From Pseudooceanicola onchidii (GTDB lineage Bacteria > Pseudomonadota > Alphaproteobacteria > Rhodobacterales > Rhodobacteraceae), in assembly GCF_004959925.1 (NCBI RefSeq), contig NZ_SPUW01000004.1, positions 62,001 to 126,000 of the forward strand: a stretch of 64,000 nucleotides of DNA, in the 5' to 3' direction. Positions 26,760 to 35,850 of the stretch are shown piece after piece. The number at the start of each line of letters is the position of its first letter. Position 1 is the first letter of the stretch. Under the pieces are notes generated by a model that saw nothing but the letters and a program-made list of their open reading frames with translations, ran no database searches and was not told the DNA's origin. The position numbers and the translations under genes were made by a program.

Positions 26760-27980
26760 ATGAACTACTTCACTAAAGGCGGGCTGTCGGCAGCCCTGCT
26801 TGCGGCCACGGCGCTGACATCCGTTCAGGCCCATGCCGAAATTTCCGATGGTGTGATCCGGATCGGCGTGATGAACGACCAGTCCGGGCCCTACGCCGAC
26901 AACTGCGGCGCGGGCTCTGTCACTTCGGTGAAAATGGCCATTGCCGATCACGGCGGGTCGGTCAACGGGATGCCGGTCGAGGTCGTCATCGCCGACGACC
27001 AGAACAAGCCCGACATCGGCGTTGCGCAGGCGCTGAAATGGGTCGAGGCCGAAGGCGTCGATGCGATCGTCGGCTGTTCGGCATCGTCCATTGCATTGGC
27101 CGTGACCGACGTCATGGCGACGCATGAAAAACCCTACATGATCGCGGGCACGGCCACGACCGAGACCACGAACTCCAAGTGCACGCCCTACAACACCAAC
27201 TGGGCCTACAATACCTACACGCTGGCCAAGGGGTCGGTGATGTCGCAGCTCGCCCAAGGGCTGGACGAGTGGTACTTCATCACCGTCGACTACACCTTCG
27301 GCAAGGCTTGGCAGGAAGACGCGACGAAGTTCATCGAAGCCAATGGCGGCAAGGTGCTTGGGTCGATCCTGCATCCGCTTGGCGCGACCGACTTCTCGTC
27401 GCAGCTGCTGCAGGCTCAGGCCTCGGGGGCCAAGGTGATCGGCATCGCCAACGCCGGCTCCGACCTGGCGAACGTGCTGAAGCAGGCCAAGGAGTTCGGT
27501 ATCGCGGAGGCGGGCCAGAAGCTTGCGCCGCTTGGCATGCAGGTCAACAACGTGCACGGCATCGGGCTTGAAACGATGCAGGGCCTGATCGCGTCGGCCC
27601 CGGCCTACTGGGACCAGAGCGACGAAACCCGCGCGTTTTCGGACAAGTGGAGCGCGGAGATGAACGGCCGCAAGCCAAACGAGTCGCAGACCGTGACCTA
27701 TTCGGCCGTGAACCACTACCTGAAGGCCATCGAGGCCGCAGGGTCGGACGCAGGTCCAGACGTGATGGCCAAGATGCGTGAGATCCCGATCGACGACCTG
27801 TTCACCAAGGCTACGATCCGTGAAGACGGCGTGATCTACCGGGACATGGTGCAGGTCCAGGTGAAGACCCCGGCGGAATCCTCGGGGGACTGGGATTACT
27901 ACAAGGTCATCGGCGACCTGCCTGCCGAAGACGTCTGGGCCCCGCTGTCCGACAGCGCGTGCCCGCTGGTCAACAAGTGA
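26760..27980 (+). CDS. ABC transporter substrate-binding protein (LivK / type I periplasmic)
   Basis: A 406-residue periplasmic protein with a signal peptide (cleavage near A-H-A-E at about residue 29). The mature part begins I-S-D-G-V-I-R-I-G-V-M-N-D-Q-S-G-P-Y, the pattern of type I (Leu/Ile/Val, amide, aromatic acid) binding proteins. It is the only such protein in the window and so the probable partner of LivGFHM at 21.6-24.9 kb, although in a separate operon. GGGAGG precedes the ATG; a perfect 12-bp hairpin follows the stop. Confidence 0.92.
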   Translation: MNYFTKGGLSAALLAATALTSVQAHAEISDGVIRIGVMNDQSGPYADNCGAGSVTSVKMAIADHGGSVNGMPVEVVIADDQNKPDIGVAQALKWVEAEGVDAIVGCSASSIALAVTDVMATHEKPYMIAGTATTETTNSKCTPYNTNWAYNTYTLAKGSVMSQLAQGLDEWYFITVDYTFGKAWQEDATKFIEANGGKVLGSILHPLGATDFSSQLLQAQASGAKVIGIANAGSDLANVLKQAKEFGIAEAGQKLAPLGMQVNNVHGIGLETMQGLIASAPAYWDQSDETRAFSDKWSAEMNGRKPNESQTVTYSAVNHYLKAIEAAGSDAGPDVMAKMREIPIDDLFTKATIREDGVIYRDMVQVQVKTPAESSGDWDYYKVIGDLPAEDVWAPLSDSACPLVNK

Positions 27981-27987
27981 TCGGCGC

Positions 27988-28015
27988 TGCGCGGCCCGGA
28001 CAACCGGGCCGCGCA
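27988..28015 (+). terminator. Intercistronic hairpin after the binding-protein gene
   Basis: TGCGCGGCCCGG (27988-27999), loop ACAA, CCGGGCCGCGCA (28004-28015): a perfect 12-bp stem starting eight bases after the stop, with no T-run. Likely a message-stability or attenuation element between the binding-protein gene and the lactonase. Confidence 0.68.
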
Positions 28016-28036
28016 CTTCCAGAAGACGGTGCTGCC

Positions 28037-28927
28037 ATGACCCTGACAATCACTGCCACCCGCGTCGCCGACACGCCCGACATGCTAGGCGAAAGCCCGG
28101 TCTGGGATGACCGTATTGGTCGGCTGTACTGGGTCGACGGCGTGCGGCGGCTGATCCGGTACCTCGATTATGCCGAGAACACGATCGGCGAGATCCAGAT
28201 GCCGTCGATGGTCGGCTGCGTCGGGCTGACCGAGGACGTGGGCCGGGTCATCACCGGGCTGCGCGACGGCATTTACCTGGCTGACGTGGCGACCGGCGCT
28301 GTCGATGCGCTGTACCGTCCCGAACCGATGGATGATCGGGTCCGCTTCAACGACGGCAAGGTCGACCGACAGGGGCGTTTTGTCTGCGGCACCATGGGCG
28401 TGCAGGCAGACCCGGTGGCAGAGCTGGTGCGGGTGACGGGCAAGGGCGTGACCGACCGTCTGGCCTCGGGCATCCGTATTTCCAATTCGATCTGTTTCAG
28501 CCCCGACGGCGAGACATTCTATTTCTCGGACAGCCTGGACCGGCAGATCCGGGCCTACCATTATTCCGCCTCCGATGACCCCCTGACCGAGCCGCGGGCG
28601 CATATCGACACGCGCGATTACCGGTCTGGACCCGATGGCGCCACGGTGGATGCCGAAGGCTTCATCTGGGTGGCGCTGGTCCACGCCGGCAAGATCGGGC
28701 GGTTCGCCCCCGATGGCAAGCTCGACCGCCTCGTGGAGGCACCGGTCGACATGCCAAGCTGCGTGTCCTTCGGAGGTCCGGAGATGACCACGCTCTACAT
28801 GACGTCCATCAAGGATTCGGGGTCAGGACGGGCCATTTCGCGGCACCCCTATGGGGGTCACCTTTTCGCACTTGAAGGTCTGGGCGTGACCGGCCTTCCC
28901 GAACCGAGGTTCAAGATTGATGGATGA
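28037..28927 (+). CDS. SMP-30/gluconolactonase/LRE-like lactonase
   Basis: A 296-residue beta-propeller protein of the SMP-30 family: L-G-E-S-P-V-W-D (metal-ligand Glu, residue ~18), V-R-F-N-D-G-K-V-D (Asn/Asp ligands) and S-G-P-D-G-A-T-V-D. Family members hydrolyse lactones with a divalent metal. Next to a BVMO-like gene, it would fit opening of the lactone product (inference). Start at ATG 28037 after the hairpin. It shares long similarity with the lactonase at 48693. Its end overlaps the synthetase gene by eight bases. Confidence 0.9.
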   Translation: MTLTITATRVADTPDMLGESPVWDDRIGRLYWVDGVRRLIRYLDYAENTIGEIQMPSMVGCVGLTEDVGRVITGLRDGIYLADVATGAVDALYRPEPMDDRVRFNDGKVDRQGRFVCGTMGVQADPVAELVRVTGKGVTDRLASGIRISNSICFSPDGETFYFSDSLDRQIRAYHYSASDDPLTEPRAHIDTRDYRSGPDGATVDAEGFIWVALVHAGKIGRFAPDGKLDRLVEAPVDMPSCVSFGGPEMTTLYMTSIKDSGSGRAISRHPYGGHLFALEGLGVTGLPEPRFKIDG

Positions 28928-31037
28928 TGTCCGCCCGGTCTCTGGCGCTTTCGCGTCGCTGATCTCACCCAGAAGCGTGGCGGTGATCGGCGCGTCGGAT
29001 GACGTCCGCCGGATCGGTGGCCGTCCGTTGCGCTACATGCGCGAGGCCGGTTTTGCGGGGGCGATCTATCCGGTCAACCCGAAACGCGACGAGGTGCAGG
29101 GGCTAAAGGCCTATGCCTCGGTCGCGGACCTGCCCGAAGTGCCGGACACGGTGATCCTGGCGTTGCCTGCGCAGGCGACCTTGAAGGCGGTCGAAGACTG
29201 CGTCGCCCGCGGCGTTCGATCGGGCGTTGTCTTCTCGGCCGGCTTTGCCGAGGCCGACGAGGTGGGGGCCGACCTGCAGGACAAGATCGCGTCGGTTGCC
29301 CGCGACGGCGGGATGCGGCTGCTTGGGCCCAACTGTCTTGGCGTGATGAACCCCGGGATTGGCTACTATGGCACCTTTTCGGTGATCCTGGACGGCGCAT
29401 TCATCCAGCCCGGGCCGGTCGGGATCGTGTCGCAAAGCGGTGCCTACGGATCCCACCTGGCGCATCTCGCACGGGAGCGTGGGCTGGGCCTGAGCCAGTT
29501 CATCACCACCGGAAACGAGATGGACATCACCTTGGCCGAGGCGCTGGAGCACGCGATCGCTCAGCCCGAAACCCGTGTGGTCATGGCCTATGCGGAAGGG
29601 ATCGCCGATGGTGACCGGTTCCGCGCGGCGCTGGACCGGGCGCGGCAAACCGGCAAGGCGATCGTCTTCATGAAGACGGGCCGGACGGATGTGGGGGCCA
29701 AGGCGGCTGCGTCTCACACGGCCTCGCTGGCCGGGTCGGACGCCGTATTCGACGCGGTCTTGCGCCAGTACGGGGTCTATCGCGCGCGCACCACGGCCGA
29801 ACAGATCGACATCGCCTATGCCGCCGCGCAGGGACGCTTTCCGACAGACAACAAGGTGGGCATCTTCACCATGTCCGGCGGCTTCGGCATCCAGCTGGCC
29901 GACGATTGCTCGGACGCGGGGCTGGACGTGGCCCCGATGCCCGACGCGGCGCAGGCCGACTTGAAGGCGCTGCTGCCCTTTTCCTCTCCGGTCAACCCGG
30001 TGGATGCGACTGCCCAGGCGGTCAGCGACTGGGAGATCCTGACTGCTTTCGTGAAGGCGATGATGGAGAAGGGCGGATACGACATGTTCTCGGCGATCCT
30101 TGGAACCGGCCCGTCCAGCCAGAGCTTTGCCAAACCGCTGCGCGACGCTCTGATGGAGGGTTTGTCGACCCGTGGCGACAGCATTCGCGGACTGACCATG
30201 TCCGCACCGCGCGACGTGGTGGCGGACTACGAAGCCGACGGGTTCCTTGTCTACGAGGACGGCGCGCAACTGGCGCGGGCCTTCGGGGCGCTGGTCAGTT
30301 TCGGCAAGTCCTTCGCCCAGGACGGTGACCGGATCGACCCGGTCGATCCGATAGACCTGCCGGAGGGACCGCTGAGCGAGGCCACGGCCAAGGCGGTGCT
30401 GCGAAGGGCCGGATTGCGCTTTGCAGACGAACGTCTGGCGACCACCCCCGGTGAAGCGGCCGAGGCAGCTTCGGGGTTCGGGTTCCCGATTGCGATGAAG
30501 ATCTGTTCCCCGGATATCGCCCACAAGACCGAAGTCGGCGGCGTCGCCCTCGGGCTCGGCTCGGCCGAGGAGGTGCGGGCGGCGGCGGAAGAGATGTTGC
30601 AGCGGGTCGCGTCAAAGGTGCCTTCGGCCCGGATCGAGGGCGTGCTGGTAGCGCCGATGATCAAGGGCGGGGTCGAAACGATTGTCGGTGTGCACGATGA
30701 TCCGACATTCGGACCGGTGGTGATGTTCGGACTTGGCGGGATCTTCGTTGAGGTTCTCAAGGATGTGACCTTCCGCGTCGCGCCCTTCAGCCTGGCCGAG
30801 GCGCACCGCATGATCCGAGAGATCCGCGGCTATCCGGTGCTGGAAGGGGTCCGGGGCGAAGCACCGGCGGACATCCAGGCGCTGGCGCAGCTCTTGTCGG
30901 ATCTGTCCCGCTTTGCGTCGGCACACCGGGACCGGATCGCGGGTGTCGACCTCAACCCCGTGCGTGTCCTTCCCGACGGGCAGGGCGTGATGGCGCTGGA
31001 CGCCCTGATGGACTTGAAACCGGAGGAGGGGGCATGA
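28920..31037 (+). CDS. ADP-forming acyl-CoA synthetase (acetate--CoA ligase family)
   Basis: A 705-residue single-chain enzyme. Order: CoA-binding Rossmann domain (residues ~10-135, S-V-A-V-I-G-A-S-D), succinyl-CoA-ligase-like domains with H266 in A-S-H-T-A-S-L-A-G as candidate phospho-His, and a C-terminal ATP-grasp domain (~480-700, [18 protein letters not shown]). It converts a carboxylate, CoA and ATP to acyl-CoA, ADP and phosphate. A paralogue of the same length and order is at 40308. Start ATG 28920, within the lactonase end. Confidence 0.93.
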   Translation: MDDVRPVSGAFASLISPRSVAVIGASDDVRRIGGRPLRYMREAGFAGAIYPVNPKRDEVQGLKAYASVADLPEVPDTVILALPAQATLKAVEDCVARGVRSGVVFSAGFAEADEVGADLQDKIASVARDGGMRLLGPNCLGVMNPGIGYYGTFSVILDGAFIQPGPVGIVSQSGAYGSHLAHLARERGLGLSQFITTGNEMDITLAEALEHAIAQPETRVVMAYAEGIADGDRFRAALDRARQTGKAIVFMKTGRTDVGAKAAASHTASLAGSDAVFDAVLRQYGVYRARTTAEQIDIAYAAAQGRFPTDNKVGIFTMSGGFGIQLADDCSDAGLDVAPMPDAAQADLKALLPFSSPVNPVDATAQAVSDWEILTAFVKAMMEKGGYDMFSAILGTGPSSQSFAKPLRDALMEGLSTRGDSIRGLTMSAPRDVVADYEADGFLVYEDGAQLARAFGALVSFGKSFAQDGDRIDPVDPIDLPEGPLSEATAKAVLRRAGLRFADERLATTPGEAAEAASGFGFPIAMKICSPDIAHKTEVGGVALGLGSAEEVRAAAEEMLQRVASKVPSARIEGVLVAPMIKGGVETIVGVHDDPTFGPVVMFGLGGIFVEVLKDVTFRVAPFSLAEAHRMIREIRGYPVLEGVRGEAPADIQALAQLLSDLSRFASAHRDRIAGVDLNPVRVLPDGQGVMALDALMDLKPEEGA

Positions 31038-31561
31038 GCGATCCCAGACTCGAAGCGCTGTTCGACAAGGAGGCGATCCGCGACTGCATCCACCGGTACT
31101 GCCGTGGCATCGACCGCGCGGACGAAGCGGCCCTGCTGTCGTCCTATTGGCCCGATGCGCACGACAGCCACGGGGCCTACGATGGCCCGGTATCGGGATT
31201 TTTCGAACAGGTGCGCGCGACCTGGGCTCGTGGCCCGCGCAACATCCACAACGTCGGCAACATCCTGATCGAGTTCATCGGGAACGGGCAAGCGGCGGTC
31301 GAGACCTATTTTATCGCCTATCAGCGCGGGACGGGGCCCGACGGCGTCGAACGTCAGGTCCTGCTGTGCGGGCGGTACTGCGATCTTTTCGAAAAGCGCA
31401 AAGATGAGTGGCGGGTGCTGAAACGGACGGTCGTCTATGACTGGGTCGATCATCAGCAGCCCCCGTCAGAGGGCGAAGCAGAACGGTTCGGTCCGCGGAC
31501 ACCGATCGGCGGTGACCATCCCGACGATCCGATCTACGCGATCTGGCCGACACGAAGCTAG
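31034..31561 (+). CDS. SnoaL/NTF2-like protein
   Basis: A 175-residue protein with the SnoaL-like start ([17 protein letters not shown]) and the cone-shaped alpha+beta pattern of the NTF2 superfamily ([20 protein letters not shown]). Such proteins act as isomerases, dehydratases or small subunits of ring-hydroxylating systems; here no large dioxygenase subunit is present, so a dehydratase or isomerase role on a pathway intermediate is more likely. ATGA overlap with the synthetase gene. Confidence 0.82.
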   Translation: MSDPRLEALFDKEAIRDCIHRYCRGIDRADEAALLSSYWPDAHDSHGAYDGPVSGFFEQVRATWARGPRNIHNVGNILIEFIGNGQAAVETYFIAYQRGTGPDGVERQVLLCGRYCDLFEKRKDEWRVLKRTVVYDWVDHQQPPSEGEAERFGPRTPIGGDHPDDPIYAIWPTRS

Positions 31562-31589
31562 CGGTATGAGTTCACCCGGAGCGGCACAT

Positions 31590-32081
31590 ATGCAGGACGC
31601 GGTTTCCGAAGCGGAGTACAAGTACGCGATGCGTCGCGTCGTGTCGCCCGTCGCCGTGATCACCGCGAGGTCGGGCACCGCCCGCAACGGGCTGACGGCA
31701 ACCGCGATCTGTTCGGCCACGACCGAACCGCCGACAGTGGTGGTGTGCGTGAACCGCCAGGCCCGGGCTTTGCGCCTGATCGAGGAGAGCGGCACCTTCG
31801 CGGTGAACTTTCTCAGCGAACAGCAGTCAGACCTTGCCCGCACCTTCTCGACCCATGGGCTTGAGGGAGAGACCCGGCTGGGATCGGCAAGCTGGACCAC
31901 GCTGAAGACCGGTGTCCCGATCCTCGCGTCGTCGGTCAGTTCGTTCGACTGCGTGCTGGAAAAGTCGCTGACGCATGGCACGCACGAAGTCCTGTTCGGC
32001 CGCGTCGTGGCCGTCACGAGTACGGAATCCAATGCGCTGCTCTATCGCGACGGGTTCTTCCGTCGCATCGCCCCCGAGTAG
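31590..32081 (+). CDS. Flavin reductase-like (HpaC/RutF) protein
   Basis: A 163-residue flavin-reductase-domain protein: F-A-x-x-x-V-A-V-I-T pattern at the start (M-R-R-V-V-S-P-V-A-V-I-T), N-G-L-T-A-T-A-I-C-S, and F-A-V-N-F-L-S. It would supply reduced FMN/FAD to a monooxygenase. ATG 31590 has GGAG eight bases upstream; ATG 31566 is in frame but lacks a ribosome site. It sits directly before the FMO/BVMO gene, an unusual neighbour because type I BVMOs reduce their own FAD; it may instead serve the LLM oxygenase at 34.7-35.8 kb. Confidence 0.87.
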   Translation: MQDAVSEAEYKYAMRRVVSPVAVITARSGTARNGLTATAICSATTEPPTVVVCVNRQARALRLIEESGTFAVNFLSEQQSDLARTFSTHGLEGETRLGSASWTTLKTGVPILASSVSSFDCVLEKSLTHGTHEVLFGRVVAVTSTESNALLYRDGFFRRIAPE

Positions 32082-32122
32082 GGCGGGCAGGCGCAGTTCA
32101 GATCAGACCGGAGGAGCAGATC

Positions 32123-33757
32123 ATGAGCAAGACCAGTCAGGGCGCGGAACGCGTCGACGTGATTGTGGTAGGTGCGGGCTTCGGCGGCATGTACGCCGTC
32201 TACAAATTCCGCGAGGAAGGCTACAACGTCGTCGGCATCGAGGCCGGCGGCAACGTGGGTGGCGTGTGGTACTGGAACCGCTATCCGGGCGCGCGCTGCG
32301 ACCTGATGTCGGTCGACTATTCCTACGGCTTCTCGGACGAGGTGCAGCAGGAGTGGAGCTGGTCGGAACAATTCGCGGGCCAGCCCGAAATCCTGGCCTA
32401 CGCCAATTTCGTCGCCGACCGGCTGGACCTGCGCAAGGACTTCCGTTTCGACACCCGTGTCACCAGCGCGAAGTGGGACGAAGCACAGAAACTGTGGCGT
32501 TGCACGACCGATGACGGCGCGGTGCTCGAGGCACCTTTCTGCATCATGTCGACAGGCCCGCTGTCGATCCCCAAGGATCCCGACATCCCCGGTATCGACA
32601 GGTTCAAGGGGCCGATCTATCGCGCCCAGAAATGGCCGCACGAGGAGATCGACTTTACCGGCAAGCGCGTCGGCCTGATCGGCACCGGGTCCACCGGCAT
32701 CCAGATCACCCAGGAAGTCGGACGCAAGGCGGGCGAACTCTATGTCTTCCAGCGCACGCCGAGCTGGACGCTGCCGATGCGGAACCACGATCTTGACGAG
32801 GATTACCTGGCCGAGATGAAGGCGAACTATCCGGCCATGCGGCAGGCCATGAAGATGAACCCGACGGGCGGCACGCGGCCCGTGTCGACACGCCCCTTCT
32901 TTTCTTTGCCGCCGTCGCAGCGCAAAGACGTGATGGAGCACGCCTGGCAGGACGGCGGACACACGTTCCTCGCCTGTTTCTCGGATCTGCTGTCGAACCA
33001 GGCCGCCAACGATCAGGTTTCGGATTTCGTGCGCGACAAGATCGGCCAGATCGTCGAGGATCCCGAGGTCGCCGAGGCGTTGAAGCCCAAGGGCTATCCG
33101 ATCTTCGCCCGGCGTCCCTGTCTCGATACCGAGTATTACGAGACCTACAACCTGCCGACTGTGCACCTGAAGGACTGCCTGAAGGATCCGATCGTCGAGA
33201 TCACCGAAAAGGGCATCCGGACCGAGTCTGGCGAAACCGAACTGGACATGCTCATTTTCGCCACCGGCTACGACGCGCTGACCGGTGCCCTGCTGGCGTT
33301 CGAGGTGGTCGGACGGGACGGCGCGCTCTTGAAGGACAAGTGGGCCTCGGGTCCGCGGTCCTACCTGGGCATGATGGTCGACGGCTTTCCGAACATGATC
33401 GCGACCAGCGGGCCGAACGGCCCTGCCGCGCTGGCCAACCTGATCACCATCGCGGAGAACGACGTCGACTGGGCCGCGGACCTTGTCGGCCACATGAAGC
33501 GTGAAGGCCTGTGTTCGGTCGAAGTGACCGAGAAGGCGGTGGACAGCTGGATGGACGAGGTGTTCCGCCTGGCCGAGCCGTCGCTGATCCGCAAGGCCCA
33601 GACGTGGTGGGTCGGATCGAACGTCAAGGGCAAGCCGACGGGCCTGTCGATGTATATCGGCGGCTTCAACAACTATCGCGCCCACTGCCAGGCGGCAAAG
33701 GCCGCCGGCTATCCCGGCCTGACCTTCGAAAAGGAACTCGAATCCTCCCTGTCGTAA
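32123..33757 (+). CDS. Baeyer-Villiger-type flavin monooxygenase with altered fingerprint
   Basis: A 544-residue class B flavoprotein: FAD-binding G-A-G-F-G-G (residues ~17-22), N-V-G-G-V-W-Y-W-N-R-Y-P-G-A-R-C-D typical of cyclohexanone-monooxygenase-like enzymes, and a second dinucleotide motif G-T-G-S-T-G for NADPH. The BVMO fingerprint F-x-G-x-x-x-H-x-x-x-W-P is present as F161-K-G-P-I-Y-R167-A-Q-K-W-P: the histidine is Arg. Expected role is oxygen insertion next to a ketone, giving an ester or lactone, but the altered residue leaves activity uncertain. GGAGGAG precedes the ATG. Last gene of the operon, followed by a strong terminator. Confidence 0.9.
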   Translation: MSKTSQGAERVDVIVVGAGFGGMYAVYKFREEGYNVVGIEAGGNVGGVWYWNRYPGARCDLMSVDYSYGFSDEVQQEWSWSEQFAGQPEILAYANFVADRLDLRKDFRFDTRVTSAKWDEAQKLWRCTTDDGAVLEAPFCIMSTGPLSIPKDPDIPGIDRFKGPIYRAQKWPHEEIDFTGKRVGLIGTGSTGIQITQEVGRKAGELYVFQRTPSWTLPMRNHDLDEDYLAEMKANYPAMRQAMKMNPTGGTRPVSTRPFFSLPPSQRKDVMEHAWQDGGHTFLACFSDLLSNQAANDQVSDFVRDKIGQIVEDPEVAEALKPKGYPIFARRPCLDTEYYETYNLPTVHLKDCLKDPIVEITEKGIRTESGETELDMLIFATGYDALTGALLAFEVVGRDGALLKDKWASGPRSYLGMMVDGFPNMIATSGPNGPAALANLITIAENDVDWAADLVGHMKREGLCSVEVTEKAVDSWMDEVFRLAEPSLIRKAQTWWVGSNVKGKPTGLSMYIGGFNNYRAHCQAAKAAGYPGLTFEKELESSLS

Positions 33758-33769
33758 TCTGTACGACAC

Positions 33770-33803
33770 TGGCGGGCAGGCATCGTCCTGTCCGCCATTT
33801 TTT
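33770..33803 (+). terminator. Rho-independent terminator of the 25.9-33.8 kb operon
   Basis: TGGCGGGCAGG (33770-33780), loop CATCGT, CCTGTCCGCCA (33787-33797), then six T residues (33798-33803). The 11-bp stem has one G-T pair. It lies 12 bases after the monooxygenase stop. Confidence 0.88.
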
Positions 33804-33820
33804 ACGGTTCAGGACAAGAA

Positions 33821-33853
33821 ACAGCCCCGTCCCGGTAGGCCGGGCGGGGCTGT
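33821..33853 (-). terminator. Terminator of the minus-strand LLM/reductase operon
   Basis: ACAGCCCCG-T-CCCGG (33821-33835), loop TAGG, CCGGG-C-GGGGCTGT (33840-33853): a 14-bp stem with a single bulge. On the minus strand it is followed by TTTCTT, and it lies 68 bases past the stop of the reductase gene. Together with the plus-strand terminator it insulates the two convergent operons. Confidence 0.75.
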
Positions 33854-33920
33854 GACATGTGAAGGCCGGATCAGGATCGGCCTTCGCTACGTTGCGCGAA
33901 CGGGAGGGAACGCGCTTCGT

Positions 33921-34736
33921 TCATTGCAGGGTCGCAGGCGCCGCAGAAGTCGCCTTGATCACCCCGTCATAGTTCATGAGCGCCGGGCCTTCGCTGGCGT
34001 CGCTGGTCGCGATGACCTGTCCGATCAGCACGGTATGCGTGCCTGCGATCTGCGCCGAGATCGGCGTGCAGACCAGGGTCTGGTGCGAGGTCGTCAGCAC
34101 AGGCGCGCCCGTCTCTGAACTTGTCCACTGGTCGTCGAACCGGTCTGCCCCGCGCAGGCCGGTGCGCCCGGCGAAGGTCAGGGCGACGTCTTCCTGCAGC
34201 CCGCTCAGGATGTTCACGCTGAACACCGGGGCGGTGCTGATCGGGTCATGCGACGACGTCGACCGGTTGAGACAGACCAGAACCATCGGCGGTTCGGCCG
34301 AGACCGAGGTAAAAGCCGAGACGGTCATGCCCCGCCGGTCGTCCCCTTCGCCGCTGGCAACGATGCAGACGCCGCTTGCAAACTTGCGCATCGCATTGCG
34401 GAAGTCGTCGGGGCTGACGGGATGGGTTGCAGGGATCAGGTCGATATGGGCCCTGATCGCCCCTTTCGGTCCTGTCCAGCCCTTGCTTTCCGCATAGGCG
34501 CACATCTTTCCAAAGTCCTCGGTCCAGGCCGGATCCCCGGCCATGGACGACAGGGCGCGGATTGCGTCTGGTCGCACCCAGGCATGGGTCACGGCGTCCG
34601 ACGTCGGCTCGGCAACCGGGGCCAGCGCGGCGATCGCGCTGGACCTTAGCCGTTCGTCGAGGGCGATGGAGAACTGCTTGAAGTCCTCCGGTGCCTCGAG
34701 ACGCGGCGGGGTATCTTTCATCAGGACGATGCGCAT
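33921..34736 (-). CDS. Flavin reductase with N-terminal extension
   Basis: A 271-residue protein. Residues ~107-265 form a flavin-reductase-like domain (F-R-N-A-M-R-K-F-A-S-G-V-C-I-V-A-S; G-M-T-V-S-A-F-T-S-V-S; V-F-S-V-N-I-L-S). Residues 1-106 are an extra helical region with W-T-E-D-F-G-K-M-C-A-Y-A-E-S-K-G-W, absent from the compact reductase at 31590; its function is unknown to me. It starts four bases after the LLM gene stop and so forms a two-component monooxygenase with it: this protein would make reduced flavin, the LLM protein would use it. Confidence 0.87.
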   Translation of the reverse strand: MRIVLMKDTPPRLEAPEDFKQFSIALDERLRSSAIAALAPVAEPTSDAVTHAWVRPDAIRALSSMAGDPAWTEDFGKMCAYAESKGWTGPKGAIRAHIDLIPATHPVSPDDFRNAMRKFASGVCIVASGEGDDRRGMTVSAFTSVSAEPPMVLVCLNRSTSSHDPISTAPVFSVNILSGLQEDVALTFAGRTGLRGADRFDDQWTSSETGAPVLTTSHQTLVCTPISAQIAGTHTVLIGQVIATSDASEGPALMNYDGVIKATSAAPATLQ

Positions 34737-34740
34737 GGCG

Positions 34741-35817
34741 TCACGCGTTGACGGCCTTGGCCGTCACAGTTTCAGTGCCAAGCGCCTTCTTGATCGCCGG
34801 GATGATCGTGTCGCCCCAAAGCTCGATCTGCTTGAGCATGGTCTTCTGGTCGAAATCGCCCAGCTGGGTCTGAAGCGCGATGTGCTTTGGCTTGAGGATC
34901 TCGATCTCGGCCAGCATCCGGTCAATGACCTGATTCACGCTGCCCACGGGCAGGTTGGCGGCCATTTCGTCCAGGCTCATTTCCTTGTTCAGCGGCACCT
35001 CCTGCATAAGATAACCGTCATCGGTCTGTTGGCGGCGGTCCCGCAGGCTTTCCGACAGGCGGCGGGCAAACCGGGCACTGTCAAGGTAGCTTTCGATTTC
35101 TGATTTGTTGTCCGACGCATAGCCGCAGCGAAGGAAGCCAACTTTGGTGTCATCAAGGTTGGTACCGGCGGCGTCTGCAGAGTCCTGAAGCTTGTCGCGC
35201 AGGCCCCGGATCGCGTCCAGATCGCCATGCAGAACGGTGACGAACAGGTTGTGCCCTTCCTTCATCGCACGCTCGCGCACCTTGGGGTTGCCGGTGGTCA
35301 CCCAGATCGGCGGCATCGGATCCTGCACGCAGCGGACCGAGATCGAGCTGGGCGGGATGTCGAGGTACTTGCCGTGGTATTCAAAAATGTGTTCTTTCAG
35401 GGCCAGCGGGATCAGGTCCATGTATTCCTGAAACATCGGGCCGGCCTCGGCCAGGTTGGTGCCGAAGCGCTCGAATTCGAATTCCTGGTAGCCCGACCCG
35501 ATGCCAAGCTCGAGCCGACCATTCGATACCGTATCCACAAAGCCGACCTCGGCCAGGAAACGCGCAGGGTGATAGAGCGGCAGGATGCAGACGGCAGAGC
35601 CCAGCCGGATCTTCGACGTCTTGCCTGCGCAATGCGCCACCGTCATCAGCGGCGAAGGCGACAGGGAGTAGTTGTTGAAGTGGTGCTCGGCATACCAGGC
35701 GGCGTCGAAGCCTGCCTGCTCGGCAAGCACGGTCTGTTCGACCGAGTTGTCGATGACCTCTTTCGAGCTCTGCTTGTAGTTGCGCTGCTGCGCGAGTGTG
35801 AAAACACCGAACTCCAT
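34741..35817 (-). CDS. Luciferase-like (LLM) flavin-dependent monooxygenase
   Basis: A 358-residue TIM-barrel oxygenase of the bacterial luciferase family: E-F-G-V-F at the start, F-D-A-A-W-Y-A-E-H-H-F (residues ~38-48), P-L-Y-H-P-A-R-F-L-A-E and R-L-E-L-G-I-G-S-G-Y. Members use reduced FMN and oxygen on long-chain aldehydes, cyclic ketones (type II Baeyer-Villiger) or sulfonates. Start at ATG 35817 behind GGGAGGAA; the longer open frame runs through the divergent lysR gene and is rejected. Coupled to the flavin reductase downstream. Confidence 0.9.
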   Translation of the reverse strand: MEFGVFTLAQQRNYKQSSKEVIDNSVEQTVLAEQAGFDAAWYAEHHFNNYSLSPSPLMTVAHCAGKTSKIRLGSAVCILPLYHPARFLAEVGFVDTVSNGRLELGIGSGYQEFEFERFGTNLAEAGPMFQEYMDLIPLALKEHIFEYHGKYLDIPPSSISVRCVQDPMPPIWVTTGNPKVRERAMKEGHNLFVTVLHGDLDAIRGLRDKLQDSADAAGTNLDDTKVGFLRCGYASDNKSEIESYLDSARFARRLSESLRDRRQQTDDGYLMQEVPLNKEMSLDEMAANLPVGSVNQVIDRMLAEIEILKPKHIALQTQLGDFDQKTMLKQIELWGDTIIPAIKKALGTETVTAKAVNA

Positions 35818-35850
35818 TGCGATTCCTCCCTTGGTGCAACTGTCGGACCC

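Noticed and set aside
28920-31037. Acetyltransferase (Pat-like) fusion to the ADP-forming synthetase
   Set aside because: Proteins of this family can carry a GNAT domain, but both copies here (705 and 713 residues) end with the ATP-grasp domain and have no room for one.
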